Below, one piece after another: positions 1 to 8,260 of a stretch of 64,000 bases of DNA. The position numbers and the translations under genes are program-made. The DNA is from an uncultured Actinomycetes bacterium. GTDB lineage: Bacteria > Actinomycetota > Acidimicrobiia > Acidimicrobiales > RAAP-2. How positions within the stretch are numbered: position 1 is the first letter of the stretch; every line of letters starts with the position of its first letter. Under the pieces are notes generated by a model, which did no database searches, was not told the DNA's origin, and saw only the letters and a list, made by a program, of their open reading frames with translations. The stretch spans positions 1 through 64,000 of the forward strand of contig CAIJYV010000024.1 in assembly GCA_903825035.1 (NCBI GenBank), in the 5' to 3' direction.

Positions 1-612
1 ACGTGGGCCGCGACATTCTTGAGTGCGACGCAGAACCTAGCTGCCACGAGTGGCTGGACGACTCAATCGAATCTTGACGGCTTAATTGGTTCGGGGACTT
101 ACGTGATCACCCCTGGTACCACTCCAGCACAACTAGCCGCCTCGATGTTCCACCGTTTCGAAACGCAAGCTCGCGCCGCCGGCATTACTCAATCGACGAC
201 TCTCGATGGGTTGAATGCGTATCAACTGGTCACGGCGGCCTCAATTGTTGAAAAGGAGGGCTACTACACGGTCAACATGCCAAAGGTTGCCCGCGTGATT
301 TTGAACCGACTGAAGGCTCACCAGGCGCTGCAAATGGACTCCACGGTCTTGTACGCCCTTCAACTTGATGGGGGGAAGGTCACTACGAGCATGTTGCAAA
401 CCCGTACGCCCTATAACACCTACCTCAATGTCGGGCTCACACCGACCCCAGTTTGTGTCCCATCGGCGGACGCATTCAACTCAATAATGCATGCCCCACC
501 GGGAACTTGGCGTTATTTCGTAGTCATCGACAAGGCAGGGCACGAAGCATTTTCGACCACCTACGCAGGGCAACTCGCTAACGAAGAACTCGCTCGAAGA
601 AGGGGTCTGTAG
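1..612 (+). CDS. mltG: Endolytic transglycosylase MltG (YceG-like), 3' part
   Basis: Membrane-anchored lytic transglycosylase that cuts nascent peptidoglycan strands and so helps set glycan length. The frame is open from base 1, so the N-terminal membrane anchor and LysM-like part lie outside the window; 203 residues are visible. The catalytic region is clear: SIVEKE at about residues 81-86 carries the family's active glutamate. It is followed by ARVILNRL and MDSTVLYAL, the YNTYLNVGLTP segment and the C-terminal FVVIDKAGHEAFS strand. The stop overlaps the aroE start by one base. The gene order mltG-aroE is common in actinobacteria. Identification is firm; the true start is not visible. Confidence 0.93.
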   Translation, partial: TWAATFLSATQNLAATSGWTTQSNLDGLIGSGTYVITPGTTPAQLAASMFHRFETQARAAGITQSTTLDGLNAYQLVTAASIVEKEGYYTVNMPKVARVILNRLKAHQALQMDSTVLYALQLDGGKVTTSMLQTRTPYNTYLNVGLTPTPVCVPSADAFNSIMHAPPGTWRYFVVIDKAGHEAFSTTYAGQLANEELARRRGL

Positions 613-1394
613 TGTCATTGCGACTCGGGGTCATTGGTTCGCCAATTAGCCATTCGTTGAGCCCACAGCTCCACGAAGCGGGGCTAAGGGCCGTTGGACT
701 CGAAGGTGGCTCCACCCGCCACGAGGTAGACCAGGACAGCTTCACAGCCTTTATGGCCACTGCCAGCGAGTCTTTCGATGCCCTATCAGTTACTGCGCCA
801 TTGAAAACTCTTGCGTACGAGCGCGCCGGAGAACTTACGGATGCCGCTCGTGCGGTGGAGGCGGTAAATTCACTTCTCTTCCGTGATGGCAAAATCTACG
901 GACACAACACTGATGGTGAAGGTATTGTCAGCGCTCTGCGTGCTCGATTCCAGACTGACTTCGCGGATTGTCATGTCGTAGTTCTAGGTGCTGGAGGAGC
1001 TGCTCGCTCAATCATCCGATCCTTAGTCCAAGGCGGCGTATCCTCTATTGCCGTTCACGGACGATCTGAGGAAAATGTGAATCGGGCTTGCGCTCCTTAC
1101 TCAAATGTTTTTGGCTTCTCACTGGTTTACCGCCCAGTTGATTTGGTGATTAATACGATTCCGTCATCAAGTCGGGATGTCGAAAAAGCGGTGCTGCAGG
1201 GCATAAGTCCCGATAGCGCTGCGGTAGATATCACCTATGAGCCACGTCAGAGCCAATGGCTAGGGCTGTACGAGAATTTGGGTTGCCAGACTGATAACGG
1301 TCTTCGGATGCTGGCTCACCAAGCGGCAGCCCAATTGACTTGGTGGCTCGAAAGAGATTTTGATGGGGAAGCATTGCTGGAGTCGATCGCATGA
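612..1394 (+). CDS. aroE: Shikimate dehydrogenase
   Basis: NADPH-dependent reduction of 3-dehydroshikimate to shikimate, in the cytosolic pathway to chorismate. The 260-residue protein has the substrate-binding SHSLSP motif (13-18), catalytic Lys65 in VTAPLK, Asn86 in EAVNS and Asp101 in HNTDG, the dinucleotide-binding GAGGAA loop (126-131) and the C-terminal GLRMLAHQAA helix. The start is a GTG overlapping the mltG stop by one base; the stop overlaps the rodA start as ATGA, so the three genes are probably translated together. Other chorismate-pathway genes (aroH, tyrA, aroA) lie about 45 kb away in this window. Confidence 0.95.
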   Translation: MSLRLGVIGSPISHSLSPQLHEAGLRAVGLEGGSTRHEVDQDSFTAFMATASESFDALSVTAPLKTLAYERAGELTDAARAVEAVNSLLFRDGKIYGHNTDGEGIVSALRARFQTDFADCHVVVLGAGGAARSIIRSLVQGGVSSIAVHGRSEENVNRACAPYSNVFGFSLVYRPVDLVINTIPSSSRDVEKAVLQGISPDSAAVDITYEPRQSQWLGLYENLGCQTDNGLRMLAHQAAAQLTWWLERDFDGEALLESIA

Positions 1395-2530
1395 TTGGGC
1401 GTTCTGATGTATTTGCCCAGCGGAGGCGCGACTTAGACCGCGTTGATCTCCCACTCATGCTCGGCATGATTGTCTTGGGCCTATTTGGGGTTTTGATGGT
1501 TTACTCGGCCACCAAGCAACCACTACTGAACGCTGGTTACAACCCTCATTATTATCTGCAGAAGCAAGGCCAATTCGTCCTGCTCGGCATTGTCGTCATG
1601 TACGTGGTTTCGCGGATTGACTATCACCGACTTGAAGTTGTCTCAACGGCTTTCTACATTTCCGGGGTACTCGCGCTCATGGGCGTCTTCGTGATCGGCA
1701 CCTCATCGCTAGGGGCTCAGAGATGGTTCAGTCTGGGCTTCATTCAGATTCAGCCAAGCGAATTCATGGTGATGTTCATCATCATCGCCATTGCCACCTA
1801 CGCCCAGCGGCGCCCGCAGGGACTAAGTATGTACGACATCTCGCGAATGTTCGTGATGGTTGGCGCCCCATTGGCGATGATCTACCTTCAACCTGACCTT
1901 GGGACGTGCATCGTTCTGGTCCTGGTGGCCGGCGCCATGCTGGTTGTAGCTGGCGTACCACCACGATTGATGAGTGCTTTAGTGGTCACCGGTGCGCTTG
2001 GGGCAGCTTTTGCGATTGCGGTTGGAATCCTCCACAAGTACCAGCTCCAGCGCCTCACCTCATTTTTGAACCAAAACTCCACAGACAAGGCCGTGGCACA
2101 ACTTGTATATGAGGTGAGAAACGCAAAGAGTGCGATTGGCGCTGGGGGATTACATGGAGCAGGTCTGTTTCATGGATTGGCAACGACTCTTGGTTACGTC
2201 CCGGAAAATCGAACGGACTTCATCTTTACGGCCGTCGGTGAACAGTTGGGGTTCGTTGGAACTCTGTTCACCGTCTTATTGATGGCGTTCATTGGCTACC
2301 GTTTGTTCCTCATCTCTCGAAACGCCAAAGATTCAATGGGCCAATTGTTAGCACTGGGAGTGTTTGTCTTTTTTTCCTTCTCTGCCTTCGAGAACATCGG
2401 AATGACAATGGGAATCATGCCGGTAGCGGGCATCCCACTTCCGTTAATGAGTTACGGCGGTTCAGCCGCATTGGTGTTTTATGCAGCGGGTGGCGTTGTG
2501 CTGTCAGTGTCACGTCGAGCGAATATATAG
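1391..2530 (+). CDS. rodA: SEDS glycosyltransferase RodA
   Basis: Polytopic membrane peptidoglycan polymerase of the SEDS family (FtsW/RodA/SpoVE). The 379 residues contain the family marks: HYYLQKQGQF near residue 55, IQPSEFM, QPDLGT with the catalytic-type Asp169, a YVPENRTDFIF loop and the C-terminal GIPLPLMSYGGS signature. NIGMTMGIMPVAGIPLP is the RodA-like rather than FtsW-like version. About ten hydrophobic segments are evident. It overlaps aroE by four bases and is followed within four bases by a DUF151 gene. The class B penicillin-binding partner is not adjacent. A second, longer SEDS protein lies convergently at 2947-4314. Confidence 0.9.
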   Translation: MIGRSDVFAQRRRDLDRVDLPLMLGMIVLGLFGVLMVYSATKQPLLNAGYNPHYYLQKQGQFVLLGIVVMYVVSRIDYHRLEVVSTAFYISGVLALMGVFVIGTSSLGAQRWFSLGFIQIQPSEFMVMFIIIAIATYAQRRPQGLSMYDISRMFVMVGAPLAMIYLQPDLGTCIVLVLVAGAMLVVAGVPPRLMSALVVTGALGAAFAIAVGILHKYQLQRLTSFLNQNSTDKAVAQLVYEVRNAKSAIGAGGLHGAGLFHGLATTLGYVPENRTDFIFTAVGEQLGFVGTLFTVLLMAFIGYRLFLISRNAKDSMGQLLALGVFVFFSFSAFENIGMTMGIMPVAGIPLPLMSYGGSAALVFYAAGGVVLSVSRRANI

Positions 2531-2533
2531 ATC

Positions 2534-2950
2534 ATGAGTGATCTAGCCGTCGGTGAGAACTATCGAGTCATGAACGTGGAGGAGGTCATTTTCGACCTGG
2601 CCGATGTCTCGCCAGTTATCCGACTAGCCGAGAATGAGCCGCCACACCGTCGAATCGAAATACCAATCGCGCTCTTGGACGCCCAGGCTATCCACGGCGT
2701 CCTGTCTGGAAAATCCCAACCTCGACCAGGCACCGGAGAGCTTCTAAGTGGAGTGCTCCAGCGACTAAACGCCACGGTCATTGATGTTCGGATTGTCCGA
2801 TACGAGTTGAACATCTATTTTGCCGAACTTGATGTGATGACTCAAACAGGGCGAGAATCGTTCGATTGCCGCACTTCTGACGGCATTGCATTGGCTCTTC
2901 GCCAAAGAGTTCCGGCACCGATACTGTGCGCCGAAGGCATATTGAACTAG
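2534..2950 (+). CDS. DUF151 / bifunctional nuclease family protein
   Basis: 138-residue member of the bifunctional nuclease (BFN, DUF151) family, small cytosolic proteins with reported DNase/RNase activity in plants and frequent, poorly understood bacterial homologues. Family hallmarks in order: a VEEVIFDL strand, the RRIEIPI strand, AIHGVLSGKSQPRPGT, then LLSGVLQRLNA, and the SDGIALALRQ motif near the end (usually SDAIALA). The start at 2534 follows rodA by three bases; an in-frame ATG at 2570 is an alternative and would remove only unconserved sequence. Its last codons overlap the convergent SEDS gene by four bases within a 16-base palindrome. Confidence 0.85.
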   Translation: MSDLAVGENYRVMNVEEVIFDLADVSPVIRLAENEPPHRRIEIPIALLDAQAIHGVLSGKSQPRPGTGELLSGVLQRLNATVIDVRIVRYELNIYFAELDVMTQTGRESFDCRTSDGIALALRQRVPAPILCAEGILN

Positions 2951-4314
2951 TTCAATTCGACATCAATAACGCTACCGCCGACTCGTTCGGTGGCGTTGGC
3001 GTGGGAAATCCTCAGAAGCACTCCGACTAATAGGTAGTTGCAGATGAGCGCGGACCCTCCATACGCCATGAACGGGAGAGTAATTCCGGTCAGCGGGACG
3101 AGCCTAAAGACGCCAGCCATAATGAAAAACACTTGAAGACCCATCAAGATGGTTAGGCCACCCGCGGTCAGCTTCACGAAGTCCGATTGGGCCCTCTGTG
3201 CGATCCGGAAGCCCTCACCAACAAAAATTGAAAATAAGGCGATAATGAGCAGTAGACCAACTAGGCCCAATTCTTCACCCAAAGATGCGGTGATCATGTC
3301 CGAGGTTGCGAATGACACCCAACGACCAGCCTGACCCAAACCAAGTCCGGTTCCGAGAATGCCTCCGGCCGATAGGGAAAACCAACCATTTGCGAGTTGA
3401 GAAGAAATATTGAAATTGTGCGTGGACCAGGGATCGAGCCACATTGAAATTCGCGACTGCACGTGATGGAAGAGGTGAATAACGGCGAATCCTCCGCTCA
3501 CGAAGAGAACCGCACCCAATCCTAAATATGCACGAAGACCAGTGGTGACCCACAGCATCGAAATAAACAGTGCGAAGATCATCATTGCGAATCCGATGTC
3601 ATTTTCTGCGCCCAAAATACCCAGGGTGAGGCCCCAGGCAATCAGAATCGGCAACAAAACGCGAGGGGGGACAATTCGAAATGGGCCGAAAGACTGAGTG
3701 GGGGTGGAAAGTAGCTCGCGGTTGGTGGAGAAGTACGAGGCGAAAAAGAAGACAAGCAAGATTTTTGCTAGTTCAACCGGCTGGAAGGAGAGTGGTCCGA
3801 AGCGAACCCACATTCGCGCGCCGTTAACATTCTGACCAAAATGGGGAATCAGGGGCATCAGCATCAATCCGATTGCTGCGACCAGAGTTAAGTAGCGATA
3901 ACGATCGAGGTCACGGACATTCTTGATGAGGACGAGTACCCCAATGACCGCCAAGGCACTAACGACCGAATAAAAGGCCTGGTACGACGCGGCAACCGGG
4001 TTCCATCGGGCAATCTCAACGTACCCAATTCCATTCAGCAGGGTCGCAATCGGAATGAGAATTTGAGACGCCATAGGGGCAAAGCGCCTAATCGCCAAGT
4101 GAAGGAGCCCCGAGGTGGTGATGACGACGGCCAAAAATGCGTAGAGCTTGGGCGGCATATGGCCTTTCTCTCCAAAGGAGGCGAGAATGTAGGCCGACCC
4201 AATGACAATCCACGCAATGACCAGAAGGGTCAACTCAGTTAGCCGTTTAGGTGAACTTTGTGTGACGTCCTGACTCGTAGATTTTGCACGTTTCATAGAA
4301 AATTGCGTTGTCAC
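2947..4314 (-). CDS. SEDS-family peptidoglycan polymerase, long actinobacterial type
   Basis: 455-residue FtsW/RodA/SpoVE-family membrane protein. It has two or three extra N-terminal membrane segments, then NGARMWVRFGPLSFQP (164-179), the acidic AENDIG motif with Asp239 in the place of the catalytic aspartate, and VPLTGITLPFMAYGGS near the C-terminus. The extended N-terminus and this C-terminal motif resemble M. tuberculosis RodA (Rv0017c), whereas the SEDS protein at 1391 is the ordinary RodA form, so the two may differ in role. I do not assign ftsW or rodA. The GTG start at 4314 is supported by TACTCT exactly six bases upstream, implying a leaderless mRNA; an in-frame ATG six codons in is an alternative. 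Confidence 0.88.
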   Translation of the reverse strand: MTTQFSMKRAKSTSQDVTQSSPKRLTELTLLVIAWIVIGSAYILASFGEKGHMPPKLYAFLAVVITTSGLLHLAIRRFAPMASQILIPIATLLNGIGYVEIARWNPVAASYQAFYSVVSALAVIGVLVLIKNVRDLDRYRYLTLVAAIGLMLMPLIPHFGQNVNGARMWVRFGPLSFQPVELAKILLVFFFASYFSTNRELLSTPTQSFGPFRIVPPRVLLPILIAWGLTLGILGAENDIGFAMMIFALFISMLWVTTGLRAYLGLGAVLFVSGGFAVIHLFHHVQSRISMWLDPWSTHNFNISSQLANGWFSLSAGGILGTGLGLGQAGRWVSFATSDMITASLGEELGLVGLLLIIALFSIFVGEGFRIAQRAQSDFVKLTAGGLTILMGLQVFFIMAGVFRLVPLTGITLPFMAYGGSALICNYLLVGVLLRISHANATERVGGSVIDVELN

Positions 4315-4336
4315 GCTTCAAGAGTAGTCGTACGAT
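4315..4336. promoter_or_regulatory. Back-to-back promoters of the SEDS gene and ppk
   Basis: On the minus strand TACTCT (4321-4326) lies six bases before the GTG at 4314, a leaderless arrangement. On the plus strand TACGAT (4331-4336) would start ppk transcription near 4343, leaving about 25 bases of leader that include GAGGA (4355-4359). The two hexamers are four bases apart, so the polymerases would compete. No convincing -35 boxes are seen. Confidence 0.6.
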
Positions 4337-4367
4337 GGAGGCATTCGTTTCTTTGTGAGGACTCAAT

Positions 4368-6434
4368 TTGAGCACGTTGGTTGAAAATTTTGGTCCTGAG
4401 CGCTTTTCGAGTCGAGAACTGTCGAGGTTGGAATTTGGCGCTCGACTCCTTGATTTGGCGGCGGACGAGACCCTTCCAATTCTGGAGAGATTTAAATTCG
4501 TTGCCATTTTCGCGGACATGGTGGACGAGTTTTTCCAAGTTCGAGTTGTGAGCCTAGAAGACAAGGTGGCCGCAGGGGTTCAGACTCCATCGATTGATGG
4601 GGTACGGCCAAAACAACAGCTCCAAGCCATCAGGCAACGAGTAATCGAACTGGTTGAGCGTCAAGATCGACTCGTACTCGATTCTCTTATTCCAGAACTA
4701 TCCCGTGCCGGAATTTCAATTGTTCGTTTTAGCGAATTAGCAAGCGAGGATCGGGTCAAGCTGGAGTCGTACTTTGCAGAGAACGTCTACCCAATTTTGA
4801 CACCGTTGGCGGTAGACCCTGGTCACCCTTTTCCCATGATCTCAAATCTCTCGTTAAACATCGCAGTAACGGTGAAAGATGAGTCTTCGGGTGAGGTTCG
4901 AAGCGCTCGGATCAAGGTGCCGAGCTCGTTGCCTCGATTTATCAAGGCCTCTGAGGGCGTTTACGTTCGACTCGAAGAATTGATTATTGCGAATCTTTCA
5001 GCGCTCTTTCCTGGGATGAGCGTTGGGCACGCAGACCTGTTCCGAGTGACTCGAAACGCTGACATTACCCTGGAAGAGGATGAGGCCGACGACCTCTTGG
5101 TTGCCCTAGAGATTGAATTACGACGTAGACGTTTCGGCGAAGCATTGCGCGTAGAAATCCAGAGTGGCATGAATCAGGAATTCCTCGAGCTCGTGGTCGA
5201 GCAATTGAATCTTGATCGATATAACGTTTACGTAACTGACGCTCCGTTAGGCCTCCATGATCTCTGGAGCGTCTACGCGATTGACCGACCTGACCTAAAG
5301 AGCGAAGGCTGGTCCCCAGTGACACCTAAGCGACTATTAGACGGTGATCACGTTGGCAACATTTTTACAGCAATTCGTGAAGGTGATGTCCTGCTTCATC
5401 ACCCCTATCAGTCGTTTACCGATTCGGTGGAGCAGTTCGTGGCCCAAGCAGCTCACGACCCCAAAGTTGTTGGAATCAAGCAGACGCTCTATCGAACCTC
5501 CGGGGATTCGCCAATTGTTCGATCTCTAATCGATGCGGCCGCTCGCGGCAAGCAGGTGGTCGCTCTCGTAGAGCTGAAGGCGCGTTTCGACGAAGAGGCA
5601 AACATCGAGTGGGCGAAAGCGCTCGAAGACGCTGGTGTTCACGTGGTCTACGGGATTGTTGGGCTGAAAACTCACTCGAAAATTACACTGGTCTTAAGAA
5701 GCGAAGGCGAGAGTACGGCCAGGTACGCACACATTGCTACGGGTAATTACAACGGAAAGACTGCTCGGCAGTATGAAGACCTCGGCCTCTTTACCTGCGA
5801 CCCAGACATTACGAGGGATGCTGGGGAGCTCTTCAACTACCTAACAGGCTTCGCTCGAATAGGAAATTACCAACGGTTAATTGTGAGCCCGTTGAATACT
5901 CGAAGTCGAATGGTTGAACTGATAAATCAGCAGCGCGATTTGGGTTCTAACGGTCGGATTGCGATAAAGGTAAATGGTTTGACCGACCCGACGATTATCG
6001 ACGCGCTGTATGAAGCATCGATAGCTGGTGTAGAGGTTCGCCTCATTATCCGAACCTTGTGCTGCTTGCGTCCGGGAGTACCGGATCTTTCGGAAAACAT
6101 TTCTGTCCACTCGGTGGTGGGCGAGTTCCTGGAGCACTCGAGAATGTTCTCCTTTGGGCAACGCGATTCTGATAACTATTCCGTTTTTATGGGCTCGGCC
6201 GACTTAATGGAGAGAAACCTCGATCGCCGGGTCGAAGTCATCGTGCCGCTGTTAGACGCCGCCATCCGAGACGAAGTAGAAGACTTTTTTGATGTCACCT
6301 GGCGGGACGATACACACACTTGGGTGCTCGGTACCGATCGTCGCTGGCGTAAGCTTCAATCTGTTAACAATTTCTCCGCTCAAGAAGAATTCAAGCGCCG
6401 GGAGTTGCTGAAGAGCCGGACTGTTTCGAATTAG
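4368..6434 (+). CDS. ppk: Polyphosphate kinase 1
   Basis: Reversibly polymerises the gamma-phosphate of ATP into inorganic polyphosphate. The 688 residues match PPK1 end to end: N-terminal RELSRLEF and MVDEFFQVRV, the HPFPMISNLSLN head region, KQTLYRT, then the autophosphorylated histidine in LKTHSK (His436) followed by HIATGNYNGKTA. The second catalytic histidine is in EHSRMF (His590), and MERNLDRRVE closes the core. The start is TTG at 4368, chosen because GAGGA lies eight bases upstream and because family similarity begins close behind it. Its last 44 bases overlap the convergent membrane-protein gene. Confidence 0.96.
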   Translation: MSTLVENFGPERFSSRELSRLEFGARLLDLAADETLPILERFKFVAIFADMVDEFFQVRVVSLEDKVAAGVQTPSIDGVRPKQQLQAIRQRVIELVERQDRLVLDSLIPELSRAGISIVRFSELASEDRVKLESYFAENVYPILTPLAVDPGHPFPMISNLSLNIAVTVKDESSGEVRSARIKVPSSLPRFIKASEGVYVRLEELIIANLSALFPGMSVGHADLFRVTRNADITLEEDEADDLLVALEIELRRRRFGEALRVEIQSGMNQEFLELVVEQLNLDRYNVYVTDAPLGLHDLWSVYAIDRPDLKSEGWSPVTPKRLLDGDHVGNIFTAIREGDVLLHHPYQSFTDSVEQFVAQAAHDPKVVGIKQTLYRTSGDSPIVRSLIDAAARGKQVVALVELKARFDEEANIEWAKALEDAGVHVVYGIVGLKTHSKITLVLRSEGESTARYAHIATGNYNGKTARQYEDLGLFTCDPDITRDAGELFNYLTGFARIGNYQRLIVSPLNTRSRMVELINQQRDLGSNGRIAIKVNGLTDPTIIDALYEASIAGVEVRLIIRTLCCLRPGVPDLSENISVHSVVGEFLEHSRMFSFGQRDSDNYSVFMGSADLMERNLDRRVEVIVPLLDAAIRDEVEDFFDVTWRDDTHTWVLGTDRRWRKLQSVNNFSAQEEFKRRELLKSRTVSN

Positions 6435-7446
6435 TCGAGGTTCTTCTCCACTGGAGCGAGGCATACGCCACACCGCCAACTGGAATTGGGATCCAGAAGT
6501 TGATTAAACGGTATGAGAGAACTGCCAAAATTGCCTGTCCGTGGGGGACTCCGAATCCCACCAACGTAGGAATCAAGACACCTTCGACAACTCCAAGGCC
6601 AGCAGGCGTAATGGGAATCGCGGCCAGCACATTCGCAAGGCCGTATGCAACCAAAAGATCGATGGGTGATACGACGGTTCCGAAGGCCCACAAACAGACC
6701 CACAAACAGGCCGCGTCAAAGAGCCAATTTAGAGCCGCCCAAGTGAAGGCCCACCACAGGTTGCGACGGTTATTAATCAAAAGCGTGATGCGTTCGGCGA
6801 TCTTACGAAGCGATGAGCTCACGCGGTCTTGATCAATTGCGGGGATGTGCCGTGCAAGAGTCCTAATCCAAGCATCTGCGTGCCTTTGCCCGCGGGTTAT
6901 CAGCAATATGGTGCCGAAGAAGGCCAACAGCAAGAAGACCCCGGCCAGTGCGGCAAATCCGTACACAGGATTTACCCCGTGTAGGGGGATTGAGATGACG
7001 AGGGTTGACCAAAAGAGGAGGTTCAAAACGACAGCGGAACCGCTTCCTTGCGCCGCCATACCAAAGCCAGCGGTTTCCTTAGGGACGCCAAGATCTTTGA
7101 AGACTCGATAGGCGAGTGCGCCGGCAGGCGCATTTCCACCTGGCACCACGTGACTGATGGCGAGTCCAGCTAGGTTTACGCGCATTGTGTTGAAGCGACT
7201 CGGAGCGTACGGGTAGAGCACTGTTCGGGTCAGCTCCACGTAGGAGTAGATCGCCAAAATTTCGAGCCCGAAAGCCAGGGCCACAATTATCGGATTGAGC
7301 CCAGTTAGTAGGTGGAGACTCTTGCGGGCAGAAGCAAATTGAGGCAAGACTAAATACTCGATGATGAAAATAAGTGATCCAACGCTCAGAATCACCCGAA
7401 TTTCTTTAGGTAATCGGAATCGGCGTTTGGCTGGTTCGGTCGTCAT
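6391..7446 (-). CDS. UPF0104 / lysylphosphatidylglycerol-synthase-TM family membrane protein
   Basis: 351-residue polytopic protein with about eight hydrophobic segments, resembling the flippase-like AglD/MprF transmembrane domain family. Family marks are the conserved glycine/proline region HVVPGGNAPAGALAYR, a GMAAQGSGSAVVLN segment and the PITPAGLGVVEG motif, typical of this fold. The substrate is unknown; proteins of this family move or modify lipids or lipid-linked sugars. A divergent polyprenol-phosphate mannosyltransferase-like gene at 7529 makes a lipid-sugar role plausible but unproven. I chose ATG 7446 because 36 codons upstream of it are not conserved-looking and would overlap the divergent gene. 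Its 3' end runs 44 bases into ppk. Confidence 0.8.
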   Translation of the reverse strand: MTTEPAKRRFRLPKEIRVILSVGSLIFIIEYLVLPQFASARKSLHLLTGLNPIIVALAFGLEILAIYSYVELTRTVLYPYAPSRFNTMRVNLAGLAISHVVPGGNAPAGALAYRVFKDLGVPKETAGFGMAAQGSGSAVVLNLLFWSTLVISIPLHGVNPVYGFAALAGVFLLLAFFGTILLITRGQRHADAWIRTLARHIPAIDQDRVSSSLRKIAERITLLINNRRNLWWAFTWAALNWLFDAACLWVCLWAFGTVVSPIDLLVAYGLANVLAAIPITPAGLGVVEGVLIPTLVGFGVPHGQAILAVLSYRLINFWIPIPVGGVAYASLQWRRTSTNSKQSGSSATPGA

Positions 7447-7516
7447 CTCAACTACAACTTTGCCACAATTGAGCATTGACAATGGCACTTCGCACTGAGA
7501 CTTAGTACGTTTTCTG

Positions 7517-7528
7517 TAAGATTGTGGG
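7517..7528 (+). promoter_or_regulatory. Leaderless promoter of the GT2 gene
   Basis: TAAGAT (7517-7522), then six bases, then ATG at 7529. There is no Shine-Dalgarno sequence. Transcription starting the usual six to seven bases after the hexamer would begin at the start codon. Confidence 0.65.
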
Positions 7529-8260
7529 ATGCGCACTCTCGTTGTTCTGCCCACCTACAACGAGATTCTCAATATTGAACCGATGTTGCGTGCTTTGCGG
7601 GAAATAGTCCCCGAGTGCCACATATTGGTAGTTGATGACAACAGTCCTGATGGCACCGCTGACAAAGCCGGTTCGCTGTCGAGTGAGTTGGGGAACATCC
7701 AGGTGCTTCGCCGAGAAGAAAAGTCAGGGCTGGGCGGGGCCTACAGAGCCGGCTTTGCCCTGGGACTTTCCGAGGGCTACGAGCGGTTTGTTGAGATTGA
7801 TTGCGACTTCTCGCACGACCCGAAGGCACTACCGAAGCTGTTGACAGCAGCCGATACGGTCGATGTTGTGATTGGGTCACGGTACGTCAAGGGCGGGGAG
7901 ATTCCTCGATGGGCTCTTTCTCGGCGACTGCTCTCTCGGGGTGGGAATCAATACGCATCATTTATGTTGGGATTAAAGGTTCAAGATTCGACAGCTGGGT
8001 ATCGCGTGTATTCGTCCAAGGCCCTGAGTTTGATCGATTACCAGTCGGTGAGCGCCGATGGCTACGGTTTCCAGATTGAGATGACCTACCGAGCTCGCCG
8101 TGGCGGAGCATCCATTGTTGAGATTCCAATCTCGTTTTCAGATCGTACTGCTGGTGAATCCAAGATGTCCGGCAACATAGTGGTCGAAGCACTTCTACTC
8201 GTTACCAAATGGGCCCTTGCAAGACCCTTGCTGATAATTAAACGCGGTCAATCAAAATAG
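7529..8260 (+). CDS. Polyprenol monophosphomannose synthase-like glycosyltransferase (GT2)
   Basis: 243-residue family 2 glycosyltransferase of the DPM1 type, which transfers mannose from GDP-mannose to polyprenyl phosphate on the cytosolic membrane face. Motifs: LPTYNE (7-12), nucleotide-binding DDNSPDGT (36-43), metal-binding DCDFSHDP (91-98, the usual D-x-D), GSRYVKGG, and acceptor-loop FSDRTAGESKMS. There are no C-terminal membrane helices, as in actinobacterial Ppm1 catalytic domains. In actinobacteria the product feeds lipomannan and protein O-mannosylation. The sugar is inferred from family only. The last 23 bases overlap menF, which is convergent. Confidence 0.85.
   Translation: MRTLVVLPTYNEILNIEPMLRALREIVPECHILVVDDNSPDGTADKAGSLSSELGNIQVLRREEKSGLGGAYRAGFALGLSEGYERFVEIDCDFSHDPKALPKLLTAADTVDVVIGSRYVKGGEIPRWALSRRLLSRGGNQYASFMLGLKVQDSTAGYRVYSSKALSLIDYQSVSADGYGFQIEMTYRARRGGASIVEIPISFSDRTAGESKMSGNIVVEALLLVTKWALARPLLIIKRGQSK

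Noticed and set aside
7476-7481. TTGACA, a perfect -35 hexamer upstream of the GT2 gene at 7529
   Set aside because: It lies 35 bases before the TAAGAT box, far beyond the 16-18 base spacing needed, and no alternative -10 box fits; probably chance.
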